This document shows positions 28,265 to 37,049 of a stretch of 54,229 nt of DNA, piece after piece; position 1 is the first letter of the stretch, and every line of letters begins with the position of its first letter. Origin of the DNA: Prochlorococcus marinus (GTDB taxonomy: Bacteria; Cyanobacteriota; Cyanobacteriia; PCC-6307; Cyanobiaceae); NCBI RefSeq assembly GCF_001180325.1, contig NZ_CVSZ01000074.1:1-54229 (forward strand). Reading direction: 5' to 3'. The position numbers and the translations under genes are program-made. The notes beneath the pieces were generated by a model. It searched no databases and was not told the origin of the DNA. It saw nothing but the letters and a program-made list of their open reading frames with translations.

Positions 28265-29992
28265 CTAAACAACAATATATTTATTTACTTGAATATCAAA
28301 AAATTTTATTTTTTGTAAAAAATTATTTAATTGATATCTCTTAATTAAATCTTGTTTTATAAAAACAAATTTATAATCATCCGGATTGGATTCTGAAATA
28401 TCATCAACTATATAAAAATTTTTAACAAATATTTCTTCTAATTTTTTTTTCAATTTCTCTGTATATTCTTTTGGAAAATCTCCAACAGTTACCATAACTA
28501 TCTTTGCAGTATTTTGTTTAATTAAAATATCTTTTTTAAAAAGTTCTAAATAACTACTCCAAAATTCAGATTCTATAGAATATAAATTTAAAACTTTTTG
28601 TCCTTCAAGAGAAGTAAAAATTTCTCTAATATCAAAAATAATATTTGTTTTTTTATCCAATAAATAAGCAATAATTTGACTAGTAATCAACCCAATAAAA
28701 CCTGAAAGAAACAATATAAGTTTTTTATTTGGCCATATAGGATAAGGATTAATTGTTGGTTTAGATATCAAATCCCATGGATCTTCTAACTTCGCTTTTT
28801 CTAAAGCTAATTCCTGCTCTTCTTTTTCTAGATTTACTAAAAAAGATTTATCTCTATTCGCTTCTCTCATTAATTCTCTATATTTGATTATTACTTCTTT
28901 TTTACGCTCAGAAGCAGATTTTTTTTCTTTTGCATCTTCTAAAAGGGCATTAAGATATTGAAAAGTTTGCTCTTTGAGTATTTTCATTAATACATCTCTC
29001 TGAAGATTCAAAATCTTAATGGAGACATCATTTTCTTTAAATTTAGATTTTTGTATGGATATTTTTTCATCTAATTCTTTTAATTCCTTGTAAATTTTTA
29101 AAGTTTGAAGTTCAGGTACTGTGAATCCAGCATATAAAAAGGCATTTGAATCATCTTTTAAAGACTCTAATTTGAATATTAATTTTTCTAAAAAGCGAAT
29201 TCTATTTGATAAAGATACACTCATAAACTCAAAGTCTAAGTTGAGTGATTCATTTCTTGATTGAACTATTGAAGGATTAAAAAACTGAGAATTTTGAAGA
29301 CTTTGTATATTTGAATTTGTCCCTTTATCCATAAACATAATTAAATCTTCATTTAATGCATACTCCTCAGCCTTTCTAAGTGAGGACTTACTTTTTTCCC
29401 TGTATTTTAGAATTTGTTCATTAAGATAAACTAAACCTTTTGATATGTCCTGTTTCCTTTCAAGTACTGAATAAGATTTATATTCATCAACAATCTTTTC
29501 AAGAACAGGTAATATAAAATCTTTATCTGTATCTTTATACTCAATTTTAAGAACTGAAGTATCTTTTTCTAAACCAATTTTTAGATTATCCTTAAGCCAA
29601 AGTTTATAGAAATATGCAGAGATATCAACTCCTTCATTTTCTAATTTCTTTTTCACATAATTATAAACTGGTTCTAAGACAGAAGGACTTCTTAATATTG
29701 CCAATTGAGTGTCCACGTCAATTTTACTAGCATTTAAGTTTAATTTCCTCCCAATTCCAATACTTTTTAACTTGTCTAGGCCAGAACTTAAGCTATTTTT
29801 ATCTGCGATAACAATATTAAATTCTCCTACCCATGTCTTTTTGGTACTAAAGGCATAAATACTTGAGGCAATTAAAAAAGACCCTATTATTCTCAAATAT
29901 AAATTTTTTCTTCGTAAAAAAGAGGACCATAATAATCCGAAATTTATCATATCAAGATCTAATTTATCTACTTTTTTGTTATCCAATGTCAA
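28265..29992 (-). CDS. Polysaccharide co-polymerase (Wzc/GumC-like) with degenerate kinase-like tail
   Basis: The 575-residue protein has a membrane span at about 33-50, a long periplasmic coiled-coil region, and a second span at about 425-446 after a NPYPIWPNKK motif, the Wzz/PCP architecture. It sets chain length and works with the outer-membrane Wza-like protein. A cytosolic tail of about 125 residues follows, where a tyrosine kinase would carry a Walker A. Here the segment KIVMVTVGDFPKEYTEKL (497-514) has the leading strand but no GxxGxGKT/S. The start is TTG 29992, overlapping the upstream stop as TTGA; ATG 29950 is an alternative. Confidence 0.85.
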   Translation of the reverse strand: MTLDNKKVDKLDLDMINFGLLWSSFLRRKNLYLRIIGSFLIASSIYAFSTKKTWVGEFNIVIADKNSLSSGLDKLKSIGIGRKLNLNASKIDVDTQLAILRSPSVLEPVYNYVKKKLENEGVDISAYFYKLWLKDNLKIGLEKDTSVLKIEYKDTDKDFILPVLEKIVDEYKSYSVLERKQDISKGLVYLNEQILKYREKSKSSLRKAEEYALNEDLIMFMDKGTNSNIQSLQNSQFFNPSIVQSRNESLNLDFEFMSVSLSNRIRFLEKLIFKLESLKDDSNAFLYAGFTVPELQTLKIYKELKELDEKISIQKSKFKENDVSIKILNLQRDVLMKILKEQTFQYLNALLEDAKEKKSASERKKEVIIKYRELMREANRDKSFLVNLEKEEQELALEKAKLEDPWDLISKPTINPYPIWPNKKLILFLSGFIGLITSQIIAYLLDKKTNIIFDIREIFTSLEGQKVLNLYSIESEFWSSYLELFKKDILIKQNTAKIVMVTVGDFPKEYTEKLKKKLEEIFVKNFYIVDDISESNPDDYKFVFIKQDLIKRYQLNNFLQKIKFFDIQVNKYIVV

Positions 29993-31077
29993 TCTTGCGA
30001 AAATAAATTTTGTAAGGCGAAAATACTTACGAAGGGAGAAGTTATATCTCCAAGTATCTCTGTTGTATTAGAAACAATATTAGGGTGGAATCTTATTATA
30101 TCTCCTGATTCTAAAATAGGATTATGAAGATTATCAATTGAACTATTATTATTGTATTTAATTGTTCTTCTAATGATTTGTCCATCAGATGAAATTCTAA
30201 AGAATTCTAATTTTCCTCTAATAGGTTTTGGACCTCCCGCTATAGCAACTGCTTGATTAAGGGTTGCACCTCTTGGTAAATTCAAATTACCACCTTCCCT
30301 TACTCTTCCAGTAACATAAACATTTATAGTTTTTGGATTAATATTTAATTTATTTGCATCTATGAGTTGATTAGTAAGACTTATATCACTTTTACCTATT
30401 TCAATAGTATCTCCATCATAAACTCTAATGTTTTGATTATCATCAATACCAGTTTTTAAAAAATTCCTGAAGTCTAAAAATGTATACTTTAAATATATCT
30501 TCCCTTGATCACTAAAATTTCTAACTACTTTTATTTTTGATAAATCGCTAAAGGCTCTTATACCTCCTGCTGCTTTTATAGCATCATAAATTTTTGGTGA
30601 AGAAAAATTTTTTTGATTAGTGTTATTACCCAACAAGGAATTTCCTTGTAAAGTATAAATTCCTCTTTCAGCTACTTCTCCATTAATAAAAACTTTTATT
30701 GGACGGTACTCTAAAATCTCTATATTTAAATCAGGAAATCTTAAAAATTCTCCAAATTTTTCTTCTAACTTTTCTTTTAAATAGGATAACGTTAAGTTTT
30801 CTACTTTTATTTCATCAATTCTTGGTAAAAGAATGAATCCATCTGGACCAACTCGACTCTGAAAATTGAGTTCTGGAAGATATAGAAATTTTATAGATAA
30901 GAGGTCTCCTGGTCCTAAAATATATTGACTTTTTATTTCTTCGATAAATTGTTCTTTTTTTTCTAGATTTTGTTCTTTGGCAAAAGAACTATTATAAATT
31001 AAATTTATTGGGGAATTTATTAAAGATATGATTAAAGTTAGAAATATATTTTTTTTAAAAATCCCACTTTTATTCAT
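29989..31077 (-). CDS. Polysaccharide export outer-membrane protein (Wza/OPX family)
   Basis: The 362-residue protein begins with a basic stretch and a hydrophobic signal segment (about 1-34). The Poly_export motif YILGPGDLLSIKF follows at about 52-64, then two SLBB domains with VFINGEVAERGIYTL and VYVTGRVREGGNLNLPRG. No lipobox cysteine is visible, so the mature protein is probably not a lipoprotein as E. coli Wza is. It forms the outer-membrane exit for glycan. Its stop overlaps the TTG of the co-polymerase gene, so the pair is translationally coupled. A purine-rich GGGAAGGG lies directly before the ATG. Confidence 0.9.
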   Translation of the reverse strand: MNKSGIFKKNIFLTLIISLINSPINLIYNSSFAKEQNLEKKEQFIEEIKSQYILGPGDLLSIKFLYLPELNFQSRVGPDGFILLPRIDEIKVENLTLSYLKEKLEEKFGEFLRFPDLNIEILEYRPIKVFINGEVAERGIYTLQGNSLLGNNTNQKNFSSPKIYDAIKAAGGIRAFSDLSKIKVVRNFSDQGKIYLKYTFLDFRNFLKTGIDDNQNIRVYDGDTIEIGKSDISLTNQLIDANKLNINPKTINVYVTGRVREGGNLNLPRGATLNQAVAIAGGPKPIRGKLEFFRISSDGQIIRRTIKYNNNSSIDNLHNPILESGDIIRFHPNIVSNTTEILGDITSPFVSIFALQNLFSQD

Positions 31078-31188
31078 CCCTTCCCTTTTATCCTTTATTT
31101 AATAAATTCTATATTATCATTTATTTGTTGGCAAATTGCAAAAAAAAGGGCATACTATCATCATAAAATAGAGCTTTTTATTTCTTAT

Positions 31189-32982
31189 ATGAGTGCTTCC
31201 ACTCCTTCTAAAATTGAAGCTTTTAATAATAAAGAACTGTTAATAAATATTTGGCAAGAACTAAGTTCAATAAGAAAAAGGCAAATCATACTGTTAACTT
31301 TTTCTTTGATTTTAAATGGAATTGCTGAAGTATTATCATTAATAATTTTTTTACCTTTTATATCAATACTCATCAATTCAGACAATTTTATAAAAAGTAA
31401 TTACTCTAATTATATTCCAAATTCAATAATTAATAATGAATCTTGGTTATTAATTAGTACGAGTATTATATTTATTTTTACGATAATTTTGACAGCTTCA
31501 ATTAGGCTTTTTAATTTACATTTAAATTGTAAAATTTCTGCTTTAATAGGTAATGAGTTAAGCACCAAAACTTATAAAAAAAACCTACAACAGCCATTCC
31601 AAATTCATTGTCAAAGAAATTCATCAGAAATAATAAATGCAACTACAAGATATGCACCAGATATATTAATAGTAATTAATTCATTCCTTACAATTCTTTC
31701 TTCAATAATTATATCAATATCAATAATATTCTCTCTTTTCCTAATTAACTGGAAAATAAGTTTAATAACAATTTTATCTTTTGGAACAATTTATTTATTT
31801 ATTGCTAGATATACGAGTAAAAAACTACATAGAAATAGCTTAAATATAGCAAGAGAAAGTTCACAACAAATAAGAACAATTCAAGAAGGTCTTGGAGGAA
31901 TAAAAGATATTATCCTTGAAAATTCATATAATTTCTACTTAAAAATTTATCAAAAATCAGATAGGGGTCAAAGATTTTCTCAAGCCAGTAATCAATTTCT
32001 TACTTATTCTCCAAGGTTGATTGTTGAATCTTTTGGGTTGATATTAATAGCAGTAATTGCAATTACGGTATCTTTAAATGATTCTAATAATGGACGTAAT
32101 ATTTTACCAATAATTGGAACATTTGCTCTTGGCGCCCAGAAATTAATACCTTCTTTACAGCAAATATATTCAGGTTGGGCATCCATAAGATCTTGTTCTT
32201 CAGGAGTGAGTATTTTAATAAAAATGATGCAACAAAAAACAAATAATTTTTCAATTATTAGTTATAAAAAACCATATAAACTAGGTAAATCAATCGTAGT
32301 GAATAATTTAAGTTTTAGTTATAATAAAGGATCAAAAAAAATTCTAAAAAATATAAATTTCGAGATTACTAAAGGCTCGAAAGTTGGTTTTATTGGAAAA
32401 ACTGGGAGTGGGAAAAGCACTGTTGTTGATATTTTGATGGGACTTTTAAAACCAACAAGTGGTGAAATATTAATTGACGGAAATGATTTAAATTTAAATA
32501 AAAAAGATTTCCAATACTTTTGGAGATCTTCAATTGCTCATGTCCCGCAAAATATTTATTTAGCAGATTGTGATATTTCAGAAAATATAGCCTTTGGTAT
32601 TAGTAGAAGTAAAATTGACTTTAATAGAGTAAAAAAGTCAGCAAAATTAGCATGTCTCTCTGAATTTATTGAAAGTTGTCCAAGAAAGTATTCTACTTTT
32701 GTTGGTGAAAGAGGAATAAAATTGAGTGGTGGCGAAAAACAGAGGCTTGGATTAGCTAGGGCTTTTTATAAACGAAAAAAAATCATAGTGCTTGATGAGG
32801 CAACAAGTGCATTAGATTATATTACCGAGTCTAAAGTAATGGACTCTATTTATAAACTTGAAAAAGATGTCACGTTAATAATAATTGCTCACAGATTAAA
32901 AACACTTGAAATGTGCGATAAAGTTATAGAACTAGATAATGGATCAATAATAAGAATCTCAAATGGAGTTGACATACAATAA
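31189..32982 (+). CDS. ABC exporter, fused permease and ATPase (second paralogue)
   Basis: This 597-residue half-transporter has about six N-terminal membrane spans, Walker A GKTGSGKST at 403-411, signature SGGEKQRLG, Walker B IIVLDEATSALD and switch AHRLKTL. It matches the exporter at 12945 in length and order, with shared permease segments such as an IxDIILEN-type motif and an ALGAQKLIPS segment in both. A lipid-linked glycan flippase role (PglK-like) is plausible, since it is divergent from the Wza-like export gene. Its 3' end contains the -35 box of the next promoter. Confidence 0.9.
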   Translation: MSASTPSKIEAFNNKELLINIWQELSSIRKRQIILLTFSLILNGIAEVLSLIIFLPFISILINSDNFIKSNYSNYIPNSIINNESWLLISTSIIFIFTIILTASIRLFNLHLNCKISALIGNELSTKTYKKNLQQPFQIHCQRNSSEIINATTRYAPDILIVINSFLTILSSIIISISIIFSLFLINWKISLITILSFGTIYLFIARYTSKKLHRNSLNIARESSQQIRTIQEGLGGIKDIILENSYNFYLKIYQKSDRGQRFSQASNQFLTYSPRLIVESFGLILIAVIAITVSLNDSNNGRNILPIIGTFALGAQKLIPSLQQIYSGWASIRSCSSGVSILIKMMQQKTNNFSIISYKKPYKLGKSIVVNNLSFSYNKGSKKILKNINFEITKGSKVGFIGKTGSGKSTVVDILMGLLKPTSGEILIDGNDLNLNKKDFQYFWRSSIAHVPQNIYLADCDISENIAFGISRSKIDFNRVKKSAKLACLSEFIESCPRKYSTFVGERGIKLSGGEKQRLGLARAFYKRKKIIVLDEATSALDYITESKVMDSIYKLEKDVTLIIIAHRLKTLEMCDKVIELDNGSIIRISNGVDIQ

Positions 32983-32996
32983 GTCGCCAATATAAT
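32969..32996 (+). promoter_or_regulatory. Near-perfect sigma-70 promoter for the acetamidino-sugar operon
   Basis: TTGACA (32969-32974) and TATAAT (32991-32996) both match consensus, with a 16-base spacer. The -35 lies inside the last codons of the ABC exporter gene. The expected transcript start is near 33003, leaving a leader of about 18 bases before ATG 33021. Confidence 0.7.
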
Positions 32997-33020
32997 TTCT
33001 TTATTATTTAATGCTCATAA

Positions 33021-34076
33021 ATGCTTAAAGTAGGTTTAATTGGTTGTGGAAGGATTGCTGAAAGACATTCTGAAATATTAGGAGGAGGAAAAATAAAAGG
33101 AGCTAAATTACAATCTGTATGCGACATGAATATAGAAAGAGCAAAAAAAATTGGAGAAAAATATTGTGTAAAAGTATATTCAGATATGCATGAAATGATG
33201 AGAAGTGAACAACTTGATGTGGTAACAATCCTTACTGCAAGTGGTAATCATGCTTCCAACGTTATTGAGCTAGCTGATTATAAGAAACATATTATTGTCG
33301 AAAAGCCTATGGCACTGACCCTAGAAGATGCTGATAAAATGATTTCGGTATGTGATAAAGCTGGTATAAAACTATTTGTTATAAAACAAAACAGGTTTAA
33401 TGTTCCAGTACTAAAGGCAAAAGAAGCCATATTAAAAAATAGACTAGGAAAACTGACATTAGGCACCATTAGAGTTAGATGGTGCAGAAAACAATCTTAT
33501 TATGATCAAGATAAATGGCGAGGTACATGGAAATTTGATGGTGGGGTGCTTACCAATCAAGCGAGTCATCATATTGACTTATTAGAGTGGATGATGGGTG
33601 AAGTAGAAAGTGTTTCTGCATTTAGCAAAACAATGCTTGTTAATATTGAAGCTGAAGACACAGCAGTTGCTATTCTAAAGTTTAGAAATGGTGCTTTAGG
33701 AATAATTGAGGCAACAACAGCTACACGGCCTAGGGATTTAGAGGGATCAATTTCTTTATTGGGTGAAAAAGGAACAATTGTGATTGGAGGATTTGCAGTT
33801 AATGAAATGAAAGTTTGGAATTTTGAAAATGAAATTGAATCTGATAAGGATGTCATGAAAAATTATTCAGTAAATCCTCCAGATGTATACGGCTTTGGAC
33901 ATATTGCTTATTACAATCATGTAGTAGAGTGTATTAATAATGGTTGTGCTCAATTAGTTGATGGGCTTGAAGGGAGAAAAAGCCTTGAACTAATTCATGC
34001 AATTTATGAATCTATAGAGTTAGGTAGAGAAGTTTTTTTAAGATTTAATCCAAAGTTAACTAAATTAGGTAAATAA
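33021..34076 (+). CDS. Gfo/Idh/MocA-family sugar dehydrogenase (WbpB/WlbA-like)
   Basis: The 351-residue protein has the NAD-binding VGLIGCGRIAERHSEIL at the N terminus and the catalytic EKPMALTLEDAD motif, both standard for the Gfo/Idh/MocA family. Followed by acetyltransferase and aminotransferase genes, it fits WbpB/WlbA, which oxidises C3 of UDP-GlcNAc-uronate to the 3-keto form. The substrate is inferred from context. Its last base overlaps the next start codon (TAATG). It is the first gene of a six-gene operon behind the promoter at 32969-32996. Confidence 0.88.
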   Translation: MLKVGLIGCGRIAERHSEILGGGKIKGAKLQSVCDMNIERAKKIGEKYCVKVYSDMHEMMRSEQLDVVTILTASGNHASNVIELADYKKHIIVEKPMALTLEDADKMISVCDKAGIKLFVIKQNRFNVPVLKAKEAILKNRLGKLTLGTIRVRWCRKQSYYDQDKWRGTWKFDGGVLTNQASHHIDLLEWMMGEVESVSAFSKTMLVNIEAEDTAVAILKFRNGALGIIEATTATRPRDLEGSISLLGEKGTIVIGGFAVNEMKVWNFENEIESDKDVMKNYSVNPPDVYGFGHIAYYNHVVECINNGCAQLVDGLEGRKSLELIHAIYESIELGREVFLRFNPKLTKLGK

Positions 34077-34540
34077 TGGACAGGGTAAATTTCAAAAATT
34101 CTGAAATTAAAGATACAAAATTTGGTATTTCTTGCTCAATAGTAAAACCTGTAAACATTTATTCAGCAGAAATTGGAGATAAAGTTTTTATAGGACCCTT
34201 TGTTGAAATTCAAAAGGGCGTAAAAATTGGTAATAATACCAGAATACAATCTCACTCTTTTATTTGCGAATTAGTAACCATTGGAGAAAATTGTTTTATT
34301 GGTCATGGTGTAATGTTCATAAACGATTTGTTCAAAAATAATGGCCCATCAAATGGAAATAAAAGTTTATGGTCTAAAACTGAAATTGGTAGAAATGTTT
34401 CTATAGGAAGTAATGCTACTATTTTACCCGTAAAAATATGCGATGAAGCAATAATTGGTGCTGGAGCTGTTGTTACCAAAGATATTTCACTCCCAGGAAA
34501 ATATGCTGGCAATCCTGCTGTAATGTTAAAGAAAAAATAA
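34076..34540 (+). CDS. Left-handed beta-helix sugar N-acetyltransferase (WbpD/WlbB-like)
   Basis: The 154-residue protein is mostly hexapeptide repeats, for example IGDKVFIGPFVEIQKGVKIG and IGRNVSIGSNATILP. It ends with GAGAVVTKDISLPGKYAGNPA, the usual acetyl-CoA-dependent end. In WbpD/WlbB it acetylates the 3-amino group made by the aminotransferase, giving the 2,3-diacetamido uronate. Both ends overlap neighbouring genes by one base (TAATG). Confidence 0.9.
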   Translation: MDRVNFKNSEIKDTKFGISCSIVKPVNIYSAEIGDKVFIGPFVEIQKGVKIGNNTRIQSHSFICELVTIGENCFIGHGVMFINDLFKNNGPSNGNKSLWSKTEIGRNVSIGSNATILPVKICDEAIIGAGAVVTKDISLPGKYAGNPAVMLKKK

Positions 34541-35655
34541 TGAAAAAAATACCCTTAGTTAACCTACAAATTCAACATGAAAAGTTAAAAAGCGAAATAG
34601 ATTATGCAATTAATGACGTAATTAAAAATTCTCAATTCATAAGAGGTCCATATGTAGATAAATTTGAAAAAGAATTTGCAGGCCTTACAAAAATGAAATA
34701 TTGTCTTTCCTGCGCTAATGGAACAGATGCCCTTTATATAGCTATTAAAGCATTAGGGGCTAAGCAAGATGATGAAATAATTGTACCTGCCCACTCCTGG
34801 ATTTCTACTTCTGAAATAGTTACTCAAAGTGCTGCAAAAGTTATATTTTGTGATACCAACAAAGATGATTTCACGATAGACGTATCAAAAATTGAAAAAT
34901 TAATAACTAAAAAAACAGTTGGTATAATTCCAGTTCACTTATTCGGACAACCTGCCGACATGGATCCTATTTTAGAACTAGCAAAGAAATATAACTTATG
35001 GATTGTTGAAGATTGTGCTCAAGCTCACCTAGCTAAATATAAAAACAAACTTGTAGGATCATTTGGAAATTTTGGGTCATTTTCCTTTTATCCAGGAAAA
35101 AATCTTGGGGCAATGGGTGATGCTGGAGCACTGGTTACTAATAATTTAGATCTCTTTGAAAAAAGTGCTAAGTTTGCCAGGCATGGAGGTCTTATTAAAG
35201 GTAAACACGAATTTGAAGGTATAAACAGTCGGATGGATGGGATTCAAGCCGCTATACTTTCTGTTAAAGCAAAATTCTTAATCGATTGGAATCTTAAAAG
35301 GAGACAAAACGCATCTATTTATAACAAAGAATTAAGCACTCTGGATGAATTTATAGAGATCCCATTCCAAAGAGTAGATACAGAACATGTCTGGCATCTT
35401 TATGTAATAAAAACGGAATTTAGAGACGAATTAGCTTCATGGTTAAAAGAAAAAGGTATACAAACTGCTATAAATTATCCAGTTTCTTTACCTTTTTTAG
35501 AGGCTTACAAAAGATTTAAATTCACACCAAATGATTTTCCCAATGCCTTCCAAAATCAAAATAAAATTTTATCATTACCAATGTATCCAGAACTAACTAA
35601 TTCTGATATTCAATTTGTCATTGAATCTATTAAAAGTTTTCCAAAATTTAATTAA
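34540..35655 (+). CDS. DegT/DnrJ/EryC1 aminotransferase (WbpE/WlbC-like)
   Basis: This PLP-dependent sugar aminotransferase of 371 residues contains SCANGTDALYIAIKAL, PVHLFGQPADMDPI and FYPGKNLGAMGDAGAL, where Lys187 is the Schiff-base lysine. It should turn the 3-keto sugar made by the dehydrogenase into the 3-amino sugar. Genes at both ends overlap it by one base. The trio dehydrogenase, acetyltransferase and aminotransferase is the set known from Pseudomonas and Bordetella O-antigen clusters. Confidence 0.92.
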   Translation: MKKIPLVNLQIQHEKLKSEIDYAINDVIKNSQFIRGPYVDKFEKEFAGLTKMKYCLSCANGTDALYIAIKALGAKQDDEIIVPAHSWISTSEIVTQSAAKVIFCDTNKDDFTIDVSKIEKLITKKTVGIIPVHLFGQPADMDPILELAKKYNLWIVEDCAQAHLAKYKNKLVGSFGNFGSFSFYPGKNLGAMGDAGALVTNNLDLFEKSAKFARHGGLIKGKHEFEGINSRMDGIQAAILSVKAKFLIDWNLKRRQNASIYNKELSTLDEFIEIPFQRVDTEHVWHLYVIKTEFRDELASWLKEKGIQTAINYPVSLPFLEAYKRFKFTPNDFPNAFQNQNKILSLPMYPELTNSDIQFVIESIKSFPKFN

Positions 35656-36284
35656 TGCATGAGATGTCTAAAAAAATTTCTATTTTAAATTTAACTTCTG
35701 GTAATGTAGGTTCAGTTAAAAGAATGATAGAGAAAGTTGGTGGTGATCCAACTCTAATTGAAACTCTTTCAGATTTAAAAAAAGCAAATAAAATAGTTCT
35801 CCCTGGAGTTGGAAGATTTGATAATGCAATGAATATCATAAAAGAAAAAGGGTTTAAGGAAACACTTATTTCGAAACTTAAAGATGATAATGTTATTTCA
35901 TTAGGAATATGCTTAGGAATGCAATTGCTATGCAACTATAGTGAAGAGGGAAATGTAGAGGGACTGGGATTAATAAATGCTACTGTAAAAAAAATAGATT
36001 CTGAAAAAGGAAAATATAAGATACCTCATATAGGTTGGAATACAATTGATATTTTAAAAAAGAATAAAATTATTGAAGGGTCTTCCGAAGAAATAAGATT
36101 TTATTTTGTTCATTCATATTGTGTTCATCCCAATGAAAAAAATTTAATGATAGCTTCAACAAAATATGGAAGATCTTTTTGTTCTGCATTCCGGAAAAAA
36201 AATATATATGGAGTACAATTCCATCCAGAAAAAAGCCATAAATTTGGTATGAATCTAATAAGAAACTTTGTTAATTTAAAATAA
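35655..36284 (+). CDS. HisH-like glutamine amidotransferase subunit (HisH2, amidino-sugar type)
   Basis: This class I glutamine amidotransferase of 209 residues has VLPGVGRFDNAM, the nucleophile Cys86 in SLGICLGMQLL, and the His190/Glu192 pair in VQFHPEKS. In histidine synthesis HisH feeds ammonia to HisF. Here the neighbours are sugar genes, so it is the HisH2 type that supplies ammonia for the acetamidino group. The start ATG 35655 overlaps the upstream stop by one base. Confidence 0.9.
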   Translation: MHEMSKKISILNLTSGNVGSVKRMIEKVGGDPTLIETLSDLKKANKIVLPGVGRFDNAMNIIKEKGFKETLISKLKDDNVISLGICLGMQLLCNYSEEGNVEGLGLINATVKKIDSEKGKYKIPHIGWNTIDILKKNKIIEGSSEEIRFYFVHSYCVHPNEKNLMIASTKYGRSFCSAFRKKNIYGVQFHPEKSHKFGMNLIRNFVNLK

Positions 36285-37048
36285 TGTTAAGGAACAGAGT
36301 CATTCCTATTATCTTAATAGATGGCAATAGATGTTTTAAAACCTTTAAATTTAAATCAAAAAAATATATTGGGGACCCAATAAACATTATCAAGATTTTC
36401 AATGAAAAAGAAGTTGATGAAATAATTGTACTAGACATTAATTCCTCAAAATATAACCAAGAACCTAACTATAAATTAATTGAAGAAATGGCAAGCGAAT
36501 GTTTTATGCCAATGTCTTATGGGGGAGGAATTAAAAATATTTGTCAAGCAAAAAGATTATTTTCACTAGGGATTGAGAAACTATCCTTGCAAAATGCTTA
36601 TCTCCAAAATATGAATTTCATTTCTGAATTATCAAATGAGTTTGGAAGTCAAAGTATAATATGCTCAATGGATATTAAAAAAAATTTTTTTGGAAAATAT
36701 AGAATGTATGATTCTTGCAATCAAAAAATAAAAAAAGTCCAAATTAAAAAATGTATTCAGCAAATTGAAAATGCCGGTGCAGGAGAATTATTAATTAATT
36801 CAGTTGATAGAGATGGAACATTGCGAGGGCAAGATTTAAATCTTATCAGTGAAATAAGTTCTTTTATTTCAATCCCGTTAATAAGTGCTGGGGGCATTTC
36901 ATCATTATCTGATATAAAGAATTCAATAAATTGTGGAGCAGATGCTGTTGCTGCAGGTGCCTTCTTTTGTTTTTATGGAGTCCATAAAGCAGTATTAATA
37001 AGCTATCCAAAATATAAAAAACTACAAAAACTTCTTGGGGAAAAATAA
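36284..37048 (+). CDS. HisF-like cyclase subunit (AglZ/HisF2, acetamidino modification)
   Basis: The 254-residue TIM-barrel protein has DGNRCFKTFKFKSKKYIGDP, VDEIIVLDINSSKYN, PMSYGGGI, SVDRDGTLRGQDL and PLISAGGISS. These are the phosphate-binding and catalytic elements of HisF, but with the altered N-terminal loop seen in HisF2. It forms the ammonia channel with the HisH-like partner directly upstream (one-base overlap), and the ammonia goes to the WbpG-like protein. True histidine-pathway genes are not adjacent. Confidence 0.9.
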   Translation: MLRNRVIPIILIDGNRCFKTFKFKSKKYIGDPINIIKIFNEKEVDEIIVLDINSSKYNQEPNYKLIEEMASECFMPMSYGGGIKNICQAKRLFSLGIEKLSLQNAYLQNMNFISELSNEFGSQSIICSMDIKKNFFGKYRMYDSCNQKIKKVQIKKCIQQIENAGAGELLINSVDRDGTLRGQDLNLISEISSFISIPLISAGGISSLSDIKNSINCGADAVAAGAFFCFYGVHKAVLISYPKYKKLQKLLGEK

Positions 37049-37049
37049 T

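Noticed and set aside
33569..33856. Minus-strand 95-codon ORF inside the Gfo/Idh gene
   Set aside because: Shadow of a conserved dehydrogenase; serine-rich composition comes from the complementary frame.
35648..35935. Minus-strand 95-codon ORF opposite the HisH-like gene
   Set aside because: Shadow of the glutamine amidotransferase, whose catalytic motifs are intact.
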